Shown here piece by piece: positions 26,893 through 34,872 of a stretch of DNA of 64,000 bases (position 1 is its first letter; each line of letters begins with the position of its first letter). The notes under the pieces were generated by a model, which saw nothing but the letters and a program-made list of their open reading frames with translations, was not told the DNA's origin and searched no databases. A program made the position numbers and the translations under genes. This DNA is from an uncultured Spirochaetota bacterium (GTDB taxonomy: Bacteria; Spirochaetota; Spirochaetia; JAFGXN01). The stretch is taken from positions 124,001 through 188,000 of the forward strand of contig CALXOJ010000004.1 of the NCBI GenBank assembly GCA_944390005.1. Direction: 5' to 3'.

Positions 26893-27111
26893 TTACAACA
26901 AAATACGGCAATCCGGTTCGATTTTTCGGCAGGTCTTGACGACTCGTTTCATGATTTCATCAAAGCGCTGCTCATCCGCCTCCAATGTCAGGCGGCAGCC
27001 CATAAAATTGACGTTGACCGCTTCCACTCCGTCAAGTTTGGCGAGCGCCCGTTCCATTTCCGCGGCGCAGCTTGGACAGTCAAGATCTTCCATCTTGTAA
27101 ACTCGTTTCAT
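26893..27111 (-). CDS. stand-alone HMA metal-binding protein
   Basis: A 72-residue ferredoxin-fold HMA protein with the metal motif DCPSCA at about residues 10-15 (a variant of GMTCxxC). It is likely the metal-handing domain for the P-type ATPase encoded next, which lacks a fused one. The start is ATG 27111 with GGAGG five bases upstream. Expression is probably controlled by the ArsR operator-like site at 27144-27157. Confidence 0.85.
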   Translation of the reverse strand: MKRVYKMEDLDCPSCAAEMERALAKLDGVEAVNVNFMGCRLTLEADEQRFDEIMKRVVKTCRKIEPDCRILL

Positions 27112-27143
27112 ATAGACCTCCATTTATTGAATAATTGCTTTTT

Positions 27144-27157
27144 TGAACAATCATTCA
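27144..27157. promoter_or_regulatory. ArsR/SmtB-type operator upstream of the HMA gene
   Basis: TGAACAATCATTCA matches the imperfect inverted repeat (TGAACA...TTCA core) recognised by SmtB/CzrA-type repressors. It lies between arsR and the HMA gene in an AT-rich 80-bp gap. Confidence 0.55.
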
Positions 27158-27191
27158 ATTATAATGCATTAAAAATCGCCCCTTCGTCCCG

Positions 27192-27515
27192 TTACCGATC
27201 TTCGTTGATGTGAGTCAAACCGTACTCCATGATTTTCGTCACATGGTCATCGTCAAGGGCGTATCTGACCTCTTTTCCCATTTTGGTGCCTTTTACCAGC
27301 TTCGCTCCGCGCAAAACCCGCAGCTGATGCGAAACCGCCGAAACGCTCATACCGAGAATTTCGGCAATTTCGTAGACGTACAGGTCGCCGAATTGCAGAC
27401 AACTCAAAATCTTTGCCCGCGTCGGATCGCCGAATACCTTAAAGAGATTGGCCAATTCGTAAATCACCTCGTCGTCCGGCAGCTGCCGCCGCAGCGTTTC
27501 ATTTCGTTCGTTCAT
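27192..27515 (-). CDS. ArsR/SmtB-family metal-sensing repressor, alpha5 type
   Basis: A 107-residue winged-helix repressor. The DNA-recognition helix is in GMSVSAVSHQLRVLRGAKLV (residues 55-74). The C-terminal helix has Asp89, His91, His102 and Glu105 in a D-x-H-x10-H-x2-E pattern, the alpha5 zinc site of SmtB/CzrA-like sensors; the alpha3N Cys pair used for Cd/Pb sensing is absent. It should repress the HMA-ATPase genes until zinc or a similar metal is in excess. ATG 27515 is preferred over an in-frame TTG three codons upstream. Confidence 0.9.
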   Translation of the reverse strand: MNERNETLRRQLPDDEVIYELANLFKVFGDPTRAKILSCLQFGDLYVYEIAEILGMSVSAVSHQLRVLRGAKLVKGTKMGKEVRYALDDDHVTKIMEYGLTHINEDR

Positions 27516-27520
27516 AACTC

Positions 27521-27557
27521 TCAATAATTGAATATTTTCTCAATTGTTCAATTACAA
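27521..27557. promoter_or_regulatory. candidate autoregulatory ArsR operator
   Basis: The AT-rich stretch just upstream of arsR has two adjacent inverted elements (TCAATAATTGA and TTCTCAATTGTTCAA) that share the TTGAAC/TTCAA words of the site at 27144-27157. Confidence 0.4.
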
Positions 27558-27667
27558 TTAAAAAGTAGCATGATTCACAAAATTTGTCAATCGGAAAAGA
27601 AAAAAAATCGTAAAACCCAGCTGCATTTTCTGAAATTTCAGACAGCCGGCGCGTTGAAACGCGTCGG

Positions 27668-28519
27668 TTAGTCGTGCACTTTATAAGCGGCTGCCAACCG
27701 CTCGCCAAGACCGGGAGTTTCAGGATCGTGAATGCCTTTTCCGGTATCGAGACTCCTCAGTTCCGCCATCTCTTCCTGTGTCAGCGAAAAATCGAAAATA
27801 GCGAGATTCTCCTCCATTCGGTCTGCGTGAGTCGATTTCGGGAGAACGATAAGTCCGTCCTGAGTTTCAAATCGAAGAATGACGGCAGCGGCCGTTTTGC
27901 CGTACTTTTCGGCAATTTTCAGAACAAGCGGATGGGAAAACAGCGCTTTATTGCCTTGTCCGAGCGGAGCCCACGCTTCGATTTTTACATTCAGCGGCTG
28001 TAGAACAGCGCGAAGCGGCCGTTGCTGAAAAAAAGGATGACACTCCACCTGATTCACGGCAGGCATCGTTTCAAAGTGAGGAACAAACTTCTGCCAAAGA
28101 TTCGGCGTCATGTTGCTGACTCCGATGGAGCGGATTTTTCCTGCCGCTTTTGCCTGTTCCAACGCACTCCAGGCGCCGACAACGTCTCCGTAAGGTTGGT
28201 GAAGCAGATACAAATCGATAAAATCGCAGCCCAGTTTCCGAAGAGACGCATCAATTCCTTTAACGGCTGCTTCAAAACCGTAATCCTGCAGCCACAGCTT
28301 GCTTGTAACAAAAATTTCATCGCGGGGAATGCCGCTGTCGCGAACCGCGCGGCCAACCTCCTCTTCGTTGAAATAAGCCGCCGCCGTATCAATGTGACGG
28401 TAACCAATTTTCAGAGCCGTCTTCACAGCTTCGTAAGTCGATCCGTCGGCGGGAATCAAAAATACGCCGAACCCAACCGCGGGAATTTCGTTCCCGTCAT
28501 TCAAAATCACCCGTTCCAT
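27668..28519 (-). CDS. aldo/keto reductase
   Basis: A 283-residue NADPH-dependent aldo/keto reductase. The catalytic tetrad can be placed: Asp in HIDTAAAY, Tyr in the same stretch, Lys in TSKLW, His in LLHQP. The C-terminal VLPKSTHADRMEEN binds the NADP phosphate. Start ATG 28519 follows CGGAGG. It is a paralogue of the next gene (same length, same motif order) but the two differ enough not to be a recent copy. The substrate cannot be inferred. Confidence 0.9.
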   Translation of the reverse strand: MERVILNDGNEIPAVGFGVFLIPADGSTYEAVKTALKIGYRHIDTAAAYFNEEEVGRAVRDSGIPRDEIFVTSKLWLQDYGFEAAVKGIDASLRKLGCDFIDLYLLHQPYGDVVGAWSALEQAKAAGKIRSIGVSNMTPNLWQKFVPHFETMPAVNQVECHPFFQQRPLRAVLQPLNVKIEAWAPLGQGNKALFSHPLVLKIAEKYGKTAAAVILRFETQDGLIVLPKSTHADRMEENLAIFDFSLTQEEMAELRSLDTGKGIHDPETPGLGERLAAAYKVHD

Positions 28520-28681
28520 AAAAACCTCCGTTTTATTTAAATGACTAAAATAAGACTGCCGTCTGTCTTTAAAACTCTTCCTGTTCGCTTGGGAATGGAT
28601 CATGCAAAAAGAATTTTATAAAAACATTCGACAGCGTATCGTTTGCATCGATTTAATCAAATTTCCGTTATCCGCCGTCTC

Positions 28682-29533
28682 TCAATCGTGAATACGGTGA
28701 GAATTGAGAAAAACGACCGTATCGACGTTTAAATGATCGATGATTTGCGTCTTTCCCGTATCAAGCTTCCGAATCGCCTCCCGATCTCCGTCGTCCAACG
28801 AAAAGTCGAAAACGCATCCGTTTTCCTTTAACCGCTCTTCTCGAACCGTTTTGGGAATGACGCAGACGCCTCGTTCGATATTCCAGCGCAAAACGATTTG
28901 AGCGACGCTTTTGCCGTGTTTTTCGCCGATACTCTTCAGCGTCGGATTGTTCCAAATATCATGTCCGCCCTCCGCAAACGGCGCCCACGCCATCGATGCT
29001 ACCGAAAAACGTTTCATCACTTCCAAATCGTACTCTCGTTGATAAAACGGATGGCACTCAATTTGATTGACCGCCGGTTTGATTTCGGCATTCATGCAAA
29101 GATCGGCCAAGCGGTCGGGATAAAAATTGGAAACGCCGATAGAACGCACCTTTCCTTCCTCAGTCAGCTTTTCCAACGCCCGCCAAGCGCCGTAGTAATC
29201 GGAAAGCTGCTGATGCAGTAAAACCAAATCGATATAATCGGTTTTCAATTTTCTTAACGAGTTTTCGACCGATTGTCTTGTTTTTTCATAACCGAAATCC
29301 TGAACCCACACCTTTGTCGAAAGAAAAATTTCATTGCGGTCGACAGAACTGTTTTCTACAGCCGCACCGACCGCTTCTTCGTTCAAATAAGATGAGGCAG
29401 TATCAATCAAACGATAACCGTTTTCCAAAGCCTCTGCAACGACCTTTTCACAAAGAGAATTTCCGTCAATTTGGAAAACACCCGCACCGAGAAGCGGCAT
29501 CCGAACGCCGTTATTTAAAATCACCGTTTTCAT
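28682..29533 (-). CDS. aldo/keto reductase
   Basis: A 283-residue aldo/keto reductase with DTASSY (Asp, Tyr), STKVW (Lys), LLHQQ (His) and the cofactor motif VIPKTVREERLKEN. ATG 29533 is chosen over an in-frame TTG two codons upstream because AGAGG sits six bases before it. It is divergent from the LysR-type gene, which is the likely regulator of this reductase and perhaps of the next one. Confidence 0.9.
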   Translation of the reverse strand: MKTVILNNGVRMPLLGAGVFQIDGNSLCEKVVAEALENGYRLIDTASSYLNEEAVGAAVENSSVDRNEIFLSTKVWVQDFGYEKTRQSVENSLRKLKTDYIDLVLLHQQLSDYYGAWRALEKLTEEGKVRSIGVSNFYPDRLADLCMNAEIKPAVNQIECHPFYQREYDLEVMKRFSVASMAWAPFAEGGHDIWNNPTLKSIGEKHGKSVAQIVLRWNIERGVCVIPKTVREERLKENGCVFDFSLDDGDREAIRKLDTGKTQIIDHLNVDTVVFLNSHRIHD

Positions 29534-29580
29534 TTTCAACCTCTGAAGAAAAATTCGATTGAATTATACAATTTTTGACG

Positions 29581-29610
29581 TTGACACGGAATGACCAATT
29601 CAGCTATAAA
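29581..29610 (+). promoter_or_regulatory. promoter of the LysR-type gene
   Basis: TTGACA (29581-29586), 18-bp spacer, TATAAA (29605-29610). A divergent TATAAT for the reductase gene lies at 29563-29568 on the minus strand, so the two promoters are back to back. Confidence 0.6.
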
Positions 29611-29642
29611 GGTATTGAGATTTTTTCAACACGAAGACTGAT

Positions 29643-30533
29643 ATGCTCAATCGTGCCCTTCTGACATTTCTTTGCGCCGCGGAAAGCGGCAGTTTTACGG
29701 CGGCGTCGGAAAAACTGAATACAACGCCTGCGTCGGTGATGCACCAAGTCAACAATTTAGAGTGGGAGCTCGGTTTGACATTGTTTGAACGAAGACCGTC
29801 CGGAGTCTCGCTGACCTCCGCAGGCCGGCTGATTTACGACGAAGGGAAACGGCTCGTTTCGGAAACGGAAGCCGTTATCTCCCGAGCCAAACAGGTTGAC
29901 GGAAAACGTTCTTTTATCGTACGCGTCGGAACGTCGCTTCTGAATCCGGTTCAGGGGCTGACAGAATTGAGAGAGAAAATCGAAGACGAACGCTTTCAAA
30001 TCAAAATTATTCCGTTTGAAGACGACCGCACCACCATGCTCTCCGTTATTTCATCACTCGGAAAGAAATTTGATTTTTTGGTCGGACCGTGCGGTTCGCA
30101 GGCGTACGCGCGCCGCTGCCGTTTTCTGATTTTGGGATACGATGATGTGTGTGTCGCCGTCGCCCGTTCTCACCGACTGGCAGGAGCTGAACGAATTGCG
30201 CCCGAAGATTTAAACGGGGAAGCGCTTTTGATGTGCAGACGGGGCGACGCTCCCGTTTTGGACGAACTCAGAGATTTTTTGAGAGAAAAATATCCGCAAA
30301 TCCGCATTGTCGATCTGCCGCACTACTACGATGCTGAAGTTTTTAACACCTGTGAACACTCCGGCAGCGTTCTGTTGACGCTCAGCATTTGGAAAGATGT
30401 TCATCCGGCACTGGTGACCATTCCAGTCGATTGGGAATTTCGCATTCCGCGCGGATTGATGCATGCCGAACACCCCGGCGAAGCTGCCGCCGCCTTTTTA
30501 AAAGCCGCCAAAAAGGTTCTAAAGACTCCGTAA
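29643..30533 (+). CDS. LysR-family transcriptional regulator
   Basis: A 296-residue LysR protein. The winged helix spans residues 1-60 (GSFTAASEKLNTTPASVMHQ, then NLEWELGLTLFER), followed by a linker helix and a two-lobed effector domain. It is divergent from the aldo/keto reductase at 28682-29533, the classic arrangement for control of the neighbour. The effector is unknown. Confidence 0.92.
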   Translation: MLNRALLTFLCAAESGSFTAASEKLNTTPASVMHQVNNLEWELGLTLFERRPSGVSLTSAGRLIYDEGKRLVSETEAVISRAKQVDGKRSFIVRVGTSLLNPVQGLTELREKIEDERFQIKIIPFEDDRTTMLSVISSLGKKFDFLVGPCGSQAYARRCRFLILGYDDVCVAVARSHRLAGAERIAPEDLNGEALLMCRRGDAPVLDELRDFLREKYPQIRIVDLPHYYDAEVFNTCEHSGSVLLTLSIWKDVHPALVTIPVDWEFRIPRGLMHAEHPGEAAAAFLKAAKKVLKTP

Positions 30534-30576
30534 CAGTCATTCTCTTTTGCTATCAAAAACAATAGATAACAAGCAT

Positions 30577-30605
30577 TTGCCTTTTTTTCCGATTCTGATT
30601 ATGAT
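30577..30605 (+). promoter_or_regulatory. promoter of the cyclophilin-like gene
   Basis: TTGCCT (30577-30582), 17-bp spacer, TATGAT (30600-30605); CGGAGG follows about ten bases before the ATG at 30635. Confidence 0.55.
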
Positions 30606-30634
30606 TAAGAAAAACAATCGGAGGTTCCGCTGCC

Positions 30635-31102
30635 ATGAACCGAATAACAGTTTCCCTGCTGATTTTTTGCGTTTTGCAGAGTGCTTCATGCGAAGAAAAT
30701 CGACCGATTCAAACAATCGGTTCAAACGGAGAATCTATGATCATCGGTGTGACTGCCGGAGGAAAAACGGTAACTGTAAAACTTGAAGAAAACGAGGCGG
30801 CGCAGGAATTGATTCGTCGGCTTCAGGAAGATGAAATCACCTGTACCGTCGACGATTACGGCGGATTTGAAAAAGTCGGACCGCTCGGATTTGATTTGCC
30901 TCGAAACGATACCCGAACAAACGTTCGTTCGGGTGATATTGTTCTCTATTCCGGAAATCAAATCGTTCTGTTTTACGGAAACAACAGTTGGTCGTATACC
31001 CGCCTCGGGCGTGCCGAAGACGTTTCTCAAGATGAATGGATGGATTTTTTGTCCGCCGGCGCAGGAGAAATTGAAATCACTCTCAGTTTGATTTCAGAGT
31101 AA
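30635..31102 (+). CDS. cyclophilin-like domain lipoprotein
   Basis: A 155-residue protein with a short signal ending in a lipobox-like QSASC (Cys19) and one cyclophilin-like domain of the bacterial stand-alone type. Typical stretches are IGVTAGGKTVTVKLEENEAAQEL, YGGFEKVGPLGFDLPRNDTR, GDIVLYSGNQIVLFYGNNSWSYTRLGR and the ending EIEITLSL. These proteins often sit beside flavodoxins and reductases; here a flavoprotein gene follows 11 bp downstream. Activity is not established. Confidence 0.85.
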   Translation: MNRITVSLLIFCVLQSASCEENRPIQTIGSNGESMIIGVTAGGKTVTVKLEENEAAQELIRRLQEDEITCTVDDYGGFEKVGPLGFDLPRNDTRTNVRSGDIVLYSGNQIVLFYGNNSWSYTRLGRAEDVSQDEWMDFLSAGAGEIEITLSLISE

Positions 31103-31113
31103 AGGAGAATAAA

Positions 31114-31737
31114 ATGAAGGTCCTTTTGTTTAACGGAAGCAGCCGACCGACCGGCTGCACATTTACGGCACTGTCTGAAGTGGCAAAAATTTTGAACAGC
31201 GAAGGTATCGAAACGGAAATTCTGCAATCCGGAAACGGCGCTTTCCGAGACTGCATTGCCTGCGGTTTCTGCGCTCAGAACAACCGCTGCGTTTTTAATG
31301 ATGATGTTGTCAACGAATGGACGCAGAAAGCCGAAAAAGCTGACGGTTTCGTTTTTGGTTCGCCGGTGTATTACGCCCATCCTTCCGGACGCATTCTTTC
31401 GCTGATGGACAGAATGTTCTACTCCCGCGGCTCAATCTTCGCCGGTAAACCGGGAGCCGTTGTCGTTTCCGCTCGCCGCGCCGGCACAACCGCCTCTCTC
31501 GATGTACTGGCAAAGCACCTTACCATCAATCAAATGCCGCTGGTCTCTTCCACTTACTGGACAATGGTTCACGGCAATACGCCGGATGAAGTACGCCGCG
31601 ACGCCGAAGGACTGCAAACCATGCGCAACCTCGGACGGAACATGGCGCGGCTTTTAAACGCGATAAAAGCGGGCAACGAGGCGGGGTTAAAAGCGCCTGA
31701 AACAGAAAAAGGCGCGCGGACGAATTTTATCCGATAA
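31114..31737 (+). CDS. flavodoxin-fold NAD(P)H-dependent FMN reductase
   Basis: A 207-residue flavoprotein of the multimeric flavodoxin/WrbA-like iron-sulfur-flavoprotein branch. The FMN phosphate loop is NGSSRPTGCTFTAL (residues 6-19), a CIACGFCAQNNRC cluster (residues 47-59) resembles the cysteine motif of this branch, and GSPVYYAHPSG binds the isoalloxazine ring. It likely transfers electrons or reduces quinones; it is probably co-transcribed with the cyclophilin-like lipoprotein. Confidence 0.85.
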   Translation: MKVLLFNGSSRPTGCTFTALSEVAKILNSEGIETEILQSGNGAFRDCIACGFCAQNNRCVFNDDVVNEWTQKAEKADGFVFGSPVYYAHPSGRILSLMDRMFYSRGSIFAGKPGAVVVSARRAGTTASLDVLAKHLTINQMPLVSSTYWTMVHGNTPDEVRRDAEGLQTMRNLGRNMARLLNAIKAGNEAGLKAPETEKGARTNFIR

Positions 31738-31779
31738 GAATCAAAGCAGCCGCCGAGGCGGAAGCGTCGTGATTGCGAA

Positions 31780-32217
31780 TCATTCACCATTGACGCAGCG
31801 GAGGATTTCGCCCCGAAGATCACCGATAGTAAATTCGCGCATTTTATCTTCCATTACCTGTTGAATGGCGAGAAGTTTTTGATCCAGCAGTGCGTGGATA
31901 TTTCTGCCGACAGGACAGGAAGGATTCGGATTCTCATGAAAACGAAACAGCGTATTGTTTTCCACGGACTCCACAGCGCGGTAAACGTCGTAAAACGTAA
32001 TCTCCTCCGGCGGACGGACAAGTTCGATTCCGCCCGTTCCGCGGGCTACGGAAATCAGCCCGGAACGGGAAAGCTGCCCGAGAATTTTCCGCACAATCAC
32101 CGGATTTGTGTTGATACTGGCGGCAAGAAAATCGCTTGTCACTTTGTATTTCCCGCTAAACGCTTCAACGCAGGCAAAAATATGCAGGGCTACGGTAAAA
32201 CGTGTTGAAATCTGCAC
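31780..32217 (-). CDS. Rrf2-family transcriptional regulator
   Basis: A 145-residue Rrf2 protein. The winged helix includes DFLAASINTNPVIVRKILGQL and SGLISVARGTGGIEL; the C-terminal half (PNPSCPVGRNI) keeps a single Cys, so it is not an IscR-type three-cysteine cluster binder. The start is GTG 32217 six bases after GGAGG; the frame is open for another 330 codons upstream, but that part belongs to the broken genes described next. Its target may be the convergent flavoprotein or the lost neighbours. Confidence 0.85.
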   Translation of the reverse strand: MQISTRFTVALHIFACVEAFSGKYKVTSDFLAASINTNPVIVRKILGQLSRSGLISVARGTGGIELVRPPEEITFYDVYRAVESVENNTLFRFHENPNPSCPVGRNIHALLDQKLLAIQQVMEDKMREFTIGDLRGEILRCVNGE

Positions 32218-32368
32218 TGCAAACCTCCGTATCCATTTTACTCTTTTTTCCGACTTTGCCAAGTTTTGCCGAAAAATTCTTGGAAGAAAACTTTTTTCTC
32301 GACGAAGCGCGGTGATAAAAAGCACACCGTGCAGTGTCTTAAGGAGACAGAGGTAAAATACGGTTCTT

Positions 32369-32590
32369 GTGCTTCTCATCAGCCAACTGCTGTGCGAATC
32401 GGCGGAATACAAAGACATTCCGGTTCCCACAACACAGGAGGAGAAGCGGCAGCTTTTACGCGCGCTCATGAACGTGCGGCCGCCTCGCCCTGCAAGCGAT
32501 GAATTTCTTCGCGTGCAGGATGAGTACCTGAAGGAGCGCCTTGCCGAACGCGGCGGTATGACAACTCTCAAAGATTTTTCTCCGGCGTAT
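32369..32590 (+). pseudogene. N-terminal fragment of a macrodomain protein-ADP-ribose hydrolase
   Basis: The plus-strand frame reads an N-terminal module that I recognise from zinc-dependent macrodomain ADP-ribose hydrolases of sirtuin-linked operons: LLRALMNVRPPRPASDEFL followed by QDEYLKERLAERGG. The catalytic macrodomain itself is missing; the frame runs into the antisense of a metallo-hydrolase fragment and stops at 32674. GTG 32369 has no good ribosome-binding site. I read it as a deletion remnant; the right boundary is approximate. Confidence 0.6.
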
Positions 32591-33207
32591 CCCGGGAAGC
32601 GTCTTTTCATTTCTGTCAAAAATGAAGACTTATCCGTACATTGGGAAGCAGCTGCCTTCAGATCTTTTAAGTAAGCGATTTTCGTTTCCGCATCTTTCAA
32701 ATCTTCCGGTGTGTAGTGAGATGTCAGAATCAGCGTGTGTCCCTTTTCTTTGAAATCTTCAAGCTGCGCTATCATCGCATCGGCGTGATCAGCTCCGGCT
32801 ACAATTGAATGGCAGTCGTGGCCGAGCATGTGCGTGTAAACTGCATGGATCTCCGGAATTTCTACGTCAAACGCATCCTGTGTCGGAGAAATGAGAAAGT
32901 CGATACCGCACAGCGTGATTTTCCCTGCCGAAATCACGTCCGTGATCTCATGCGGTTTTTCGTCAAAAGCCGCGCCAAACGCCTGCGTAAAGCCGTCGAC
33001 AATCGCTTTTCCGCCGCCTGAGGTTCCGTACTTCACGGCATTCTGTGTCGCATATTTGCGCACACCGGGCAAATACGTTCCGCCTGCCATGTGATACGAT
33101 ATCAACATCGCTTCAACCGCAATATTCCCCATTTGTATCGCAGATGACAGGCGCTCGAAGAACTTTACACAAACCCTCCCCTTTCCGCATTGACCTGCAT
33201 CGTACAC
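32570..33207 (-). pseudogene. C-terminal part of an MBL-fold metallo-hydrolase
   Basis: The minus-strand frame from 33207 encodes about 210 residues that look like the C-terminal half of a metallo-beta-lactamase-fold hydrolase: VYTHMLGHDCHSIVAG, then HTLILTSHYTPEDLKDAETKIAYL and FPGYAGEKSL. The zinc-binding HxHxDH of the N-terminal half is absent, and the 5' end runs into the promoter of the alkA gene, so the gene is truncated. The frame reads on in the other direction into Rrf2, giving a misleading 475-residue fused frame. Confidence 0.55.
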
Positions 33208-33218
33208 GGATGTATAAT
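33190..33218 (+). promoter_or_regulatory. promoter of the alkA-ogt pair
   Basis: TTGACC (33190-33195), exactly 17 bp, TATAAT (33213-33218); AAGGAG at 33225-33230 precedes GTG 33237. Confidence 0.75.
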
Positions 33219-33236
33219 TGCGGCAAGGAGATAAAA

Positions 33237-33881
33237 GTGTTTTTCGTTTACGGCGAGAAGGAAACGGAGTATTTGAAGAGCCGCGATACGAAACTGGGAG
33301 AAGTCATCGACCGAATCGGTCACATCGAACGGGAAACAGACGGCGACCTTTTTTCAGCGGCGGCGCATCACATTATCGGACAGCAGATTTCCAACAAGGC
33401 GCTGGCGACCGTTTGGGGACGAATGTGCTGCGGATTGGGAGAGGTGACGCCCGAAACGGTAGCTGCCGCCGATACGCAGACGCTGCGTTCCTTCGGAATG
33501 TCGCAGCGCAAAGCCGAATACATCCGCGAGTTTGCCGAAAAAATTGTCGGAGGCGAGTTTGATTTGAATGAAACCGCTCGAATGAATGACGAAGAAGCGA
33601 TCCGCCGCCTCACCTCATTGAAAGGAATCGGCGTGTGGACAGCGGAGATGATTCTGCTGTTCTGCCTTCAGCGGTCTGACATTTTCAGTTTCGGCGACGC
33701 AGCTATTCAACGCGGTGTACGCATGGTTTACAACTGCGATAAAGTCGAACGGCAATTTTTCAAAACACTGCGGGAACGGTTTTCACCGTACGGAAGCACG
33801 GCCTCTCTCTACTTTTGGGCTGTCGCCGGCGGAGCGCTGCCTTATCTGCGCGATCCGGCGCTGACGGAAAAGGAGGCATAA
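33237..33881 (+). CDS. DNA-3-methyladenine glycosylase, AlkA-like
   Basis: A 214-residue HhH-GPD DNA glycosylase that removes alkylated bases. The helix-hairpin-helix and catalytic segment is LKGIGVWTAEMILLF near residues 127-141, with the likely catalytic Asp155 in FGDAAIQRG. It lacks the Cys cluster of endonuclease III relatives. The start is GTG 33237, six bases after AAGGAG, although the frame is open upstream into degraded DNA. The stop overlaps the ogt ATG by one base, so the two alkylation-repair genes form an operon. Confidence 0.88.
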   Translation: MFFVYGEKETEYLKSRDTKLGEVIDRIGHIERETDGDLFSAAAHHIIGQQISNKALATVWGRMCCGLGEVTPETVAAADTQTLRSFGMSQRKAEYIREFAEKIVGGEFDLNETARMNDEEAIRRLTSLKGIGVWTAEMILLFCLQRSDIFSFGDAAIQRGVRMVYNCDKVERQFFKTLRERFSPYGSTASLYFWAVAGGALPYLRDPALTEKEA

Positions 33882-34387
33882 TGCATTTTACCTGTAAAAT
33901 TCAAACTCCGCTCGGAGAGATGCTGGCAGCTTCCGACGGAAGCGCTTTGACCGGATTGTGGTTTGAAGGACAAAAACACTTTGCCGCCGGTTTGAATCTT
34001 CCCGGTGAAGCAAAAAAACTCCCGCTTTTTGACGAAGTCAAACGGCAGCTGGGGGATTACTTTAACGGTTCGCTGCGGCGCTTTTCCGTTGCGCTGCGCC
34101 CGCACGGCACACCGTTTTGTCAAAGCGTCTGGCATCTTTTGGAAGAGCTTGCCTACGGAGAAACCGTCGCCTACGGAGAACTGGCTGCCCGCCTGAACGC
34201 CGAAACAAACAGAAAAACCTCCGCGCGGGCAGTTGGAACCGCTGTCGGCCTCAATCCGATTTCGATTATCATTCCCTGCCACCGTGTTGTCGGATCCGGC
34301 GGCAAACTCACCGGTTACGCCGGCGGTCTTGAACGCAAGCGCAGCCTTTTAAAAATCGAAGGAGTCAGACTCGAAACGCTCAAATAG
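33881..34387 (+). CDS. ogt: methylated-DNA-protein cysteine methyltransferase
   Basis: A 168-residue O6-alkylguanine-DNA alkyltransferase. The acceptor cysteine is in IIIPCHRVVGSGG near residue 132, followed by LTGYAGGLERKRSLL; the helix-turn-helix AYGELAARLN lies before it. The suicide enzyme moves a methyl group from O6-methylguanine to itself. ATG 33881 overlaps the alkA stop (TAATG), with AGGAGG upstream. No AraC-type Ada domain is present. Confidence 0.93.
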   Translation: MHFTCKIQTPLGEMLAASDGSALTGLWFEGQKHFAAGLNLPGEAKKLPLFDEVKRQLGDYFNGSLRRFSVALRPHGTPFCQSVWHLLEELAYGETVAYGELAARLNAETNRKTSARAVGTAVGLNPISIIIPCHRVVGSGGKLTGYAGGLERKRSLLKIEGVRLETLK

Positions 34388-34430
34388 CAATGCGCAGCTC
34401 TATCGTTTTCAATAGCAATTACAGCGATTT

Positions 34431-34573
34431 TTAATCCCCGAACAGGCGAATTCCGGCTAACACACGAGAAAGCCGCTCTTCATCAAACGGAAGGTATTCG
34501 GCAATTGTCAGCCCGATCATTTCAGCGTGAGTGTCAATCAGGTGCAGCACCTGCTCGAGTTTTTCCGTCGTCA
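34431..34573 (-). pseudogene. C-terminal fragment of an arginase-family enzyme
   Basis: About 47 residues on the minus strand, from TTEKLEQVLHLIDTH to MIGLTIAEYLPFDEERL, resemble the last helix-strand unit of arginase/agmatinase/formimidoglutamase proteins. The metal-binding core is missing and the frame upstream becomes unrelated sequence. Confidence 0.5.
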
Positions 34574-34719
34574 TTTTCCCGGCGCATATGCAGAAGCGGA
34601 TAGGGATTGCCCTGTTCGTCGCGGTCTGTCCGCTTGTATACCTGAAACCCCATGCGCTCATAAAATCCCTTTGCCTGCGGATTCTGTTCGTTAACCGCGA
34701 GCCGCTCAACGCCGCAGTA
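34534..34719 (-). pseudogene. C-terminal fragment of a GNAT acetyltransferase
   Basis: Read in another minus-strand frame, 34575-34719 gives RLAVNEQNPQAKGFYERMGF and then QVYKRTDRDEQGNPYPLLHM, a clear GNAT C-terminus (the GFYERMGF cofactor helix). The frame stops at 34534-34536, inside the arginase fragment. The N-terminal half of the acetyltransferase is absent. Confidence 0.6.
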
Positions 34720-34866
34720 CTCAGTCGTTTCCCGAAAGAACGGCTGCTGTTCGGAACCGATTTTCCCGCATCGCTTGTTTTTACCGACGCCGCGGACAGC
34801 CTGCCCGATATTCCGGATGAAAAGCAGCTGTCCCGGTTATATGCCGATTGGCACAAAAAAACATAA
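34720..34866 (+). pseudogene. C-terminal fragment of a TIM-barrel amidohydrolase
   Basis: The plus-strand frame RFPKERLLFGTDFPASLVF and then DEKQLSRLYADWHKK looks like the end of an amidohydrolase-2-type protein, where FGTDFP carries the last metal Asp. It abuts the GNAT fragment on the opposite strand with no gap and ends at TAA 34864-34866, six bases before the next gene. Confidence 0.45.
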
Positions 34867-34872
34867 GGAGAA

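Noticed and set aside
31780-33207. A single 475-residue fused protein
   Set aside because: Only the last 145 residues are a coherent Rrf2 protein with its own GTG and GGAGG; the middle is antisense to another gene fragment.
34531-34866. 111-residue plus-strand gene
   Set aside because: Its first half is antisense to the GNAT and arginase fragments; only the last part resembles an amidohydrolase end.
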